Below are positions 56,971-64,000 of a stretch of 64,000 bases of DNA, one piece after another. Position 1 is the first letter of the stretch. Every line of letters starts with the position of its first letter. The notes below the pieces were generated by a model. That model saw only the letters and a program-made list of their open reading frames with translations, was not told the DNA's origin and made no database searches. The position numbers were made by a program, and so were the translations under genes. The DNA lies in the NCBI GenBank assembly GCA_004794655.1, contig SMMW01000555.1:6233001-6297000 (forward strand), in the 5' to 3' direction. The DNA comes from Marisa cornuarietis (taxonomy: Eukaryota > Mollusca > Gastropoda > Architaenioglossa > Ampullariidae).

Positions 56971-57086
56971 AATAAAAATAAAAATCCTAAACAAAACTTA
57001 TAAGAACATTCATGGACCTTTCCATCCTTGTCAGATTAACTGAACACGATACATTATCGAAAAAAATGTAATCGAGATTAATTTCA
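56971..57086 (+). repeat. Direct repeat, copy 1
   Basis: Shares AATAAAAATAAAA, then CCATCCTTGTCAGATT, then TTATCGAAAA and ATCGAGAT in order with 57881-57998. Part of it (AAAAATAAAAATCCTAAA) recurs again at about 57095. Confidence 0.8.
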
Positions 57087-57089
57087 GTT

Positions 57090-57880
57090 TTTTAAAAATA
57101 AAAATCCTAAATAAAAGTACTAAACATGAAAAGCCACAAAAGGTATATATATAGTCAAGTGTTCTGCTCACAGACGCCTCCTACATACATTAAAATTGGA
57201 AAAAGTCCTCTATAGACCTGGGGGAAAAAATTTGCACATCCCCTTAATGTAACAACAGATAAAAACATCAGTAGTTTCAATACCGTATCCTTCACAGGGT
57301 GCTAGTTACCTTCTCTATTTTATCACATGAAACTACAAGATTCGAATCTTTGCACTTTCTGTGCATAGTCAAAGAAAAAAAATATTGAGCTGTGGTAAAA
57401 ACTTCTGAAAGGATGTCTATATAAAGATGAAAAAGAAATGTTCCCATATACCATATAAACGGCTTCTCTTTACAAATTAAAAAGAAAAAACAGGAAAAGG
57501 ATACTGTGTGTTTGCTGGCATATTATTGTAAAACTGTAGTATTGTGAATGGCGCGATACAGTGTAATCTCTGTAGTCTCTTAATGCTAAAGTTATAACAT
57601 GATGTCTGTTTAATAATGCCAGATAAGATAAACTTGATGTATTTTTGTATGTAATAATCGTTTAATTATTCTTTTCCTTAAGGGTTTACAACCAAATGTA
57701 TAAGAGAAGGGGGATTGGAAATAAAACTGGAGGTATATTTGCTTGAATGTGCGTTTGTGTGGGTGTATGTACGCACGAGTATATATATATATATATGTAT
57801 AAGAGAAAGAGAGAGGGTGTGTGTGTTAGAATGTTCTTTTCATTATAAATAGTACACTAGTATTTAACTGATTGCAGTGT
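57090..57880. other. Gene-free A/T-rich spacer between direct repeats
   Basis: Includes a B-box-like AGATTCGAATC near 57343 and (AT)n at 57781-57795. No gene. Confidence 0.45.
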
Positions 57881-57998
57881 AATAAAAATAAAATCTTAAA
57901 CAAAAGATTTTTCACAGGACCATTCATTGACCTCTCCATCCTTGTCAGATTCCTTGAAAGAAATATGTTATCGAAAAGATGCGATCGAGATATTTTTC
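57881..57998 (+). repeat. Direct repeat, copy 2
   Basis: Partner of 56971-57086, about 910 bp downstream in the same orientation. Confidence 0.8.
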
Positions 57999-58004
57999 AA
58001 CCTT

Positions 58005-58329
58005 TTTACGATTTCTTCTCATTTGACTCTGATCAATGAAAGGCTCCATAAACACACACATTCGCAAACTCAAGCAGGCGCCAGTTTGTCTGAAAACAAA
58101 AATGAAAACCTGCTTAATACACTTTAAACGCAGCTTCTGTGATCGTTGCTATTCTTTCCTTTGTTTTTCTTTTTCTCTTTATTCTTCTCTTTATTTTTCA
58201 GCACATGATGAAAACTAATATAACCCAAAGGCCTAATATCTGTCTTTTTGTCTTTTGGATCCATGAAACGGTCATTTATTCATCCACTTTTTTCTCTTTC
58301 TTTCTCATTGTTCAAATCTGAGAGCGCAT

Positions 58330-58385
<56 letters not shown>

Positions 58386-59060
58386 ACTTGCTACTACAAG
58401 AAAATATGTTTAACTTCCAACAATGTCTCTGACATTTACTATACGATTTGCTTTAGTTCTGCTGCCCTGTGGTTGACAGCAGGATGTACACGAGCATATA
58501 TATCGCCTAAAAATACAGTCATCAACAGAGTACATAACAAACATCACTGTGCTACTGGTACGTAGGCTTTTTTCTATATGTCCAGTTTTTAAAACTTTCT
58601 TTTATCCAGTTATATTCAATCTGATCAACTATCTTTCTTTTATAATTTAATGTTTTCTTCTTTACCTGATTCGTTCTTAATATTTCAGTAGAAATCACCT
58701 ACCCATGCATTAAAGAACGAGGGCCGGAAGAAACACTTGGTGCATGTGCACTGACTCGCCAGGTAGCACAATGAAGCTAGAGTGTGCCACGGCAAAGTAA
58801 ATAAGCAAATACGTAGTTTGACATCAACACACATCACAGCGGCACAAAACACATCCGGGGAACAGACTAGCGAAAACACGAAAAGCAATGACAAAAACTT
58901 CAAAAAGCAAAATGCAGACTTCGATAAGGTATTCTCATCAAGGAAGGTTAGCAATCCAGACAAAGTCGTCAAAACGAGGCTACAAATACACGCACGAAAG
59001 CTATAAAATTTGAATGCTGTGGTTAATGGTGCATCTGTTCCTGTTGCTGTTGGTAGTGGT
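58005..59060. other. Gene-free stretch
   Basis: No recognisable gene apart from the (GT)n tract listed separately. The minus-strand 161-codon frame at 58685-59170 begins in the Ser-rich translation of a GAT/GAG repeat. Its remainder is Leu/Phe/Cys-rich without a motif. Confidence 0.4.
58333..58383. repeat. (GT)n microsatellite
   Basis: About 25 GT units. Confidence 0.97.
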
Positions 59061-59069
59061 GGTGCTGTG

Positions 59070-59125
59070 GATGATGATGATGGTGATGATGATGATGATG
59101 ATGAGGAGGAGGAGGAGGAGGAGGA
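59070..59125. repeat. (GAT)n then (GAG)n microsatellite
   Basis: GAT units with one TGG break pass into about eight GAG units. A long A/G-rich segment continues to about 59310. Confidence 0.93.
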
Positions 59126-59319
59126 CAACAAAGAAGAGGAGGAGAAAAGTTGGGGAAAAAATACAAACAATTAAATGTTAATTAATCTGGATGAAAGCAG
59201 GAATAAAATTTAAAAAGACAGAAAAGAAGTATGAAAGGAAGGAAAGAACTAGGTCGAAAAAGAAGGAAAGACTTGAGGAAAGAAAATCACACAAAGAAAA
59301 AGAAAAAAAACTGATGAAT

Positions 59320-61610
59320 AATCTTCTCCTGGCACTCAGTTGCCGAGTTGCCTGCAGGATATCAGAAGTAAGTACCTCCTTTGCTTAAAAGGCGAGAAAA
59401 TGAATGACGATGAGAGTTGCATGTTAGGTCCCCTGGGATTTTAGAAAGGAATGGAGAACCAAGGGAGAAAGCTAAGCGATGACATCAAGCTTGGCTTCTC
59501 TGAACTTCGGCCTGTTTTTATTTTTGCAAAAAGGGAGATGGAAAGGTCGACTTTTTCTTCTTTCGAGAGAAATTCCTCTCTATTTATATATTTAATTCAT
59601 TTTCAGATGTATTTTGGACCTCATCGATACACAATGCCCGTGCTGCTGATTAAACAGGCTGCTCTTCCATTTTTTTTCCTGACCCTTTCTGTCAACCTAA
59701 ATGTCAGTTAAAATTGCTTTATTTCAAATTGTTGCAAAACTTATTACTGGGTAAAAGGGGTTGTTGAAGTTGTAATACTTTACTTCATGCCTTTTCAAGA
59801 ATACTTAGTGCAAGTGGTCCATTAGACAGGAATTCGTTTTGATATCTTATCACATTCCTTTCATTTGTCAAATTAATTCTACTGTTGGTTATGGATTGGC
59901 GTATATGACGGGAATGAAGCATACTAGAATACGAGTCACTCTATAAGATCTACTGGTCGTTCGAGAAAATAAAATTAAGTGTTTTCCTGATGTACCAACT
60001 TAAGTTTCCAGGAATTAAATTAAAAACATAATAAGCAGCTGCTGTCAGCAGTCCCAATGAAAAAAAATATATATATCGTGTTGGTCAAAGTAAACTCCAG
60101 AAAGAGCATGCCAACTTTTTGCTTTTGTAATTTATCTCGTTGCTGCTGTTGAATTTTTATTTTGGAGCAAGAAGAAGGAAGCAATATGATTCTGACCAGC
60201 ACAACTTTAACCCCCGTCTGAAAGTAATAGCTAACACGGCATACCCATGTAACACTACCTAGATATTTTTAATAATTCTTTTTTGTTTCAATCTTTGAAA
60301 AAAGTCCATTGAGCTCAAACAAGACTTTTAATTTTGAGTAGACAGCTACTTAAGCCTGCTGTTGATTTCTTATCAACCGGAAGGCAGGTGAACTGCTGTT
60401 AAGAAACGATTCCATATATTTCGCTATCAGTTTGATCTTGCTAACCTCTTGCCATAAACCTGAACACGAACGTCAGGCGGTTGCTGAAAATGACTATTTT
60501 TAAACAGCCGTATATAGACCAGTTTAATCAACACTGTCCTACCGTGCGATATAACAAAAATTAATTAATGAGGGTTTTTAAAATATCAAAATTATATTTA
60601 CAAGTCTTTCCTGGAAGGCAGCTTTTCAAGTAAGTACCTTCACATTTATGCATATGCTAATATGTTCGTTTGTCTGTACCTCTCTTTATCTCGTAAATTG
60701 GAACCGAGATATGCCAGACAACTCCATTTCTCTTCTCTCCCCTCTCAACTGTGCTCTTCCCGTCCCTCCAACTTCTTGCTTTGTCTCCCTTGTCTGTCAC
60801 GGCGCGTGAAACATTTTTCTTTCTCTTGAACCCTGCGAGCACACGCTGGGCCAACAGTGGCTCACGACTGGTTAATAGAAGAGCACGACAAGCACCAAGG
60901 GGGTCCATTGTGTCTCCATGGAGTCCTCACAACGACGCCAGCGGCCCACACAGTCGCGAGCCCGTCCATCGCCCGCTGTAGCAGGTCCTGATGGTGATGA
61001 CACGACCCAGTCTTAGCAACAGCTGACACACCAGCAGAAGCAAATCTTTAAATCTCCTGACTATATATTATCTTGAAAACCAACATCGAGTAGCGAAGTA
61101 TCGACAGAACCCGAGAAACGTCAATCATGTATTTATTAATAAAGAATTCTTTAAGTGTCAGGGATTTTTATCAATTTTTGTCCTTATTTAAAAAGGAGTA
61201 TTGAAAAGTTTGGGCGTTTAGTAGCACCTGAGGGTTTAGTGCTGTCTTGTTCTGAAGATAAAAAGTGTGTGACATATTTAATAATATTTCTCGGGGGCTT
61301 GAACGAGCGTGAGTTGGTCAGAATAGGCTGGCAAGACGCAAGGCTGGACATGCACCTTGTGATGAACCCTGTAACGGATCAATTAGAACGAGGCTTCCAT
61401 CGTTTGCCGAGCCAGGGAAAGATTTTATTGAGGACATTTTCAAGAACGTGCTCCCACGTGATAAGCATGAGCGGCAATCTTGTTTGGAAACTCTCAGGTT
61501 GATGAGATCTGTTCCTCACAGTTTGTCTGCACACAGATCACACAGAGGTTCTGCGTTTTCTAAGGCCGAGAGAGACCGAGGTCCTCACCTGACTACTTTC
61601 CTCCTTCTCT
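59320..61610. other. Gene-free stretch
   Basis: A donor-like GAA/GTAAGTACC lies at 59368 and another CAA/GTAAGTACC at about 60631, without convincing exons. The segment 60750-60980 has higher G+C and frames on both strands but no family match. Confidence 0.4.
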
Positions 61611-61613
61611 CTC

Positions 61614-61615
<2 letters not shown>

Positions 61616-61680
<65 letters not shown>

Positions 61681-61696
61681 GAGAGAGAGAGAGAGC
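61616..61696. repeat. (AC)n then (GA)n compound microsatellite
   Basis: About 31 AC units followed by about eight GA units. Confidence 0.97.
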
Positions 61697-61699
61697 GAC

Positions 61700-62640
61700 A
61701 AAAGCAATCTTGCTGGCAAGGAAAAGCAGAAAAGCATCAAGAACTTAAGGACAGGAAAGCCTCTGCTCTTTTTCTCCGTGTCTCTGTTAATTCCTCCCCT
61801 TCCCTCTATTGTGTTTGCTGGCTCTCGAGGTAGATTCAGATTAGCTGCAACATCGAGGACGAATATGCGTTTCCGTATTTTCTTCCATGCGTACCTCATA
61901 AAGTTATGACGAAGTAATAAACGACAGCACTGTCTTTGCTGTGCGATCGTGCAAAGTGACTGTCTCTTCGTTTGATGTACTATACTTTCGAGGGTTTTCT
62001 TGTTAAAGTAAAAAATATAGACTTACTTTTTTATTTTTGCTTTTTAGAATTTGCTTTTTATTTTGAAAGTTTGTTCATGAATACAACAATCGGTGTATCT
62101 TTTTTTCTTATTTTTTTCTGCGTTTTTATTTTCCGGGAAAATTTCCTGACACTGGCTTAATAAACTGCACAAATTTATGAGAAATTCATTTATTATGACG
62201 TACTAAAATGATTTATAAATAAACTGCCACAAATTTATTGTTTTCTTAGAAGTTATGTTTGATAGTTGCAAATCTAAAAATTGATTCGCAGAGTGGTGAG
62301 TTCCATTTTTACATTTTACCACAACACTGTTCAGCAGAATTTAACAGTTTTCAGAGCTAAAGTTTTTCATTCCCTTCCCCCCCCCCCCAGTGGATGAACC
62401 GCGAGCGCTAGGGATAAGCTTGTGATATCTCACAGTGTGAACCCTCGTCCAAGTAAGAGAAGAATAAACATTGATTAAGTGCTTAAATAGAAATAACTCA
62501 TGTCAGAATATTCCCCGTGGATTACAAAAACCTTTTAAAGCGAGTCGACGGACGAGATCACCCTTTACAAGGGACTAAAAAGAAACAGCGAAACACTGAC
62601 GCCTTGGGGGCGATCAGGTTAATGAACGCCGTTTTCGTTC
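61700..62640. other. Gene-free stretch
   Basis: A/T-rich, with an 11-base C run near 62378. No gene is recognised. Confidence 0.45.
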
Positions 62641-62643
62641 TTC

Positions 62644-62786
<143 letters not shown>

Positions 62787-62789
62787 AAA

Positions 62790-64000
62790 ATTCAATTTAT
62801 CTCGCAATAAGTTGGGGATATATCATCTTAGACTTTGTTGTAAAATTGCCACTTTGTGGGCCTATTATATTTTCGATTTTTCTACACTCATGCAGATGAA
62901 GCAGCACTATCTTTCTGTTAAAAGTATAAACAGATTTATTACATCAATAACAATTTTTTTATTATACTATTAAGGGAAGGCTATTTCATAAAATAATAAA
63001 GAAATTTAAAGATGTATATATAAGAACATTTTAGAGACATTTGGTTATTTTGTTATCTTATTTGTTCAGTTTACAGAACGTTAAGAAATTATTAATCACT
63101 AATTTAGCTAAACAATATATTTGTCTGTTTTTTATCTATCGTCGTATGTTTGCATCCATGCTTGAGAGAGCGTGAATAAGTAAGAAAAAGGATTGACTTG
63201 GTAAGAGAGAGAGAGAGCGAAAGATAACGATCGTGCTGAGGGGGAAAATGTTGGTAAGGTAAGTGTTGGGAAGCATTTCAGAAAACTGTAAACTTTCCAA
63301 CAGATGAAGACTTCACACGAAGCCTCTTTTGCCGTCACTTGAAGACAAGCGCAAAGCTGAGGCTCGAAAGACGAGTTTAAACAAGCAGCACGGACACACA
63401 CACACATGGTGATCACCTGGACGGCAGAAGTGGATTCCAAGAACGGAAGCACCAAAGAACAGAAAATGCTTTTCCCCCTGCTTCTCTCCCCCATCCAAAG
63501 AGAGTGTTGCAGGAGGCGGATTCAACACCTTGTCTATGGATGCTACGGATTGCTGAAACTGTTTTTCTAAATCCTGTGGGACTTCAATAAGTCTTCTGTT
63601 TAAATGAAGCCAAACTTCTGGCACTCTTCTCTCAAAATGCGGTCTTCGCCTCAGAATTGTGTTATATTATATATAAATATATATATATATATATCTGCGG
63701 AATATTTGTATTGCAACTGAGCCCTGACAATGTCGGAAGCATTACATGGCGACTAATCAAAGTCGATTTTCGCTACACTTTTTCGATGAATTGAAACCCC
63801 TCTCTTTTTTATCAGAATCTCGCGCGCTCTGTCTGGACGAAGCTGTCCTGCTTGCTTCCCATTTCTCTCGCACAAATCTTTCGCCGAGGAATTTCAATCA
63901 GGTCGACCAATAGGCCCGCTTTGCGTCTGGAGAGAAACAGGCATGTTTGATAAAGATTTCTTGTAAAACGGCCGGAGCGATTTTATTAAGCCGGTCGTTT
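62790..64000. other. Gene-free flank
   Basis: A/T-rich to about 63120. The minus-strand frames at 63132-63624 overlap in different frames and show no domain. (AT)n lies at about 63663-63692. Confidence 0.45.

Noticed and set aside
57320..57365. B-box-like AGATTCGAATC as another SINE
   Set aside because: The upstream A box is too poor and no second copy was found. A palindromic TTCGAA makes chance matches easy.
59317..59388. Start exon MNNLLLALSCRVAC with a GAA/GTAAGTACC donor
   Set aside because: The frame is open far upstream through lysine-rich simple sequence, the hydrophobic core is very short, and the last exon base is A.

Overview
This is nuclear DNA from an animal. It is A/T-rich and shows no operons, Shine-Dalgarno sites or long open frames. 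It is crowded with dinucleotide, trinucleotide and tetranucleotide microsatellites, mostly (CA)n/(GT)n, and carries tRNA-derived SINE copies, decayed LINE fragments and GT-AG style splice signals. The mix of tRNA-headed SINEs, a 2A-like motif of the kind found in CR1/L2-type LINEs, and dense (CA)n tracts suggests a lophotrochozoan, perhaps a mollusc. That placement is an inference, not something proved here.

No complete gene can be read. Most open frames over 60 codons are products of simple repeats (Thr/His, Cys/Val, Phe/Leu/Ser strings) or chance frames. What can be supported falls in four layers. (1) Simple repeats occur throughout, the longest being (CTAT)n at 62644-62786, (TTTC)n at 55736-55810 and (ATC)n at 47768-47854. 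(2) Mobile-element relics: tRNA-derived SINEs near 3008, 5330 (minus), 10400 (minus), 17550, 29225 and 37720 (minus); a frame-broken C-terminal reverse-transcriptase relic of a LINE at 16690-17200; LINE 3' tails at 20480-20640 and 28985-29060; and a decayed 2A-like motif at 1083-1109. (3) Local duplications: a four-unit minisatellite of about 70 bp at 35591-35868, a 122-bp tandem duplication at 22453-22688, and two pairs of direct repeats (37408/38000 and 56971/57881). (4) Candidate exons, judged only on splice signals, start context and open frame.

The best gene-like neighbourhoods on the plus strand are as follows. A CpG-rich segment (27230-28080) looks like a promoter or 5' exon and leads to a short start exon ending in a strong donor at 28352. 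A cluster at 32433-35512 holds three exons with good signals. Two of them (32460-32517 and 33751 onward) splice in phase into one 78-codon frame, and the third encodes a signal-peptide start. An open block at 40269-40724 lies after a pyrimidine tract and acceptor and is followed by AATAAA. A cysteine-rich frame lies at 55250-55519. Minus-strand candidates are at 20006-20165, 25615-25868, 31696-32010, 41825-42016 and 48615-48767. None matches a protein family I recognise with confidence, so all carry low scores. Transcript data or a homology search would decide them.

The rest is ordinary intergenic or intronic sequence. I found no undescribed system that I could defend. The spliced frame at 32460-33929 and the CpG-rich promoter region deserve the first check.
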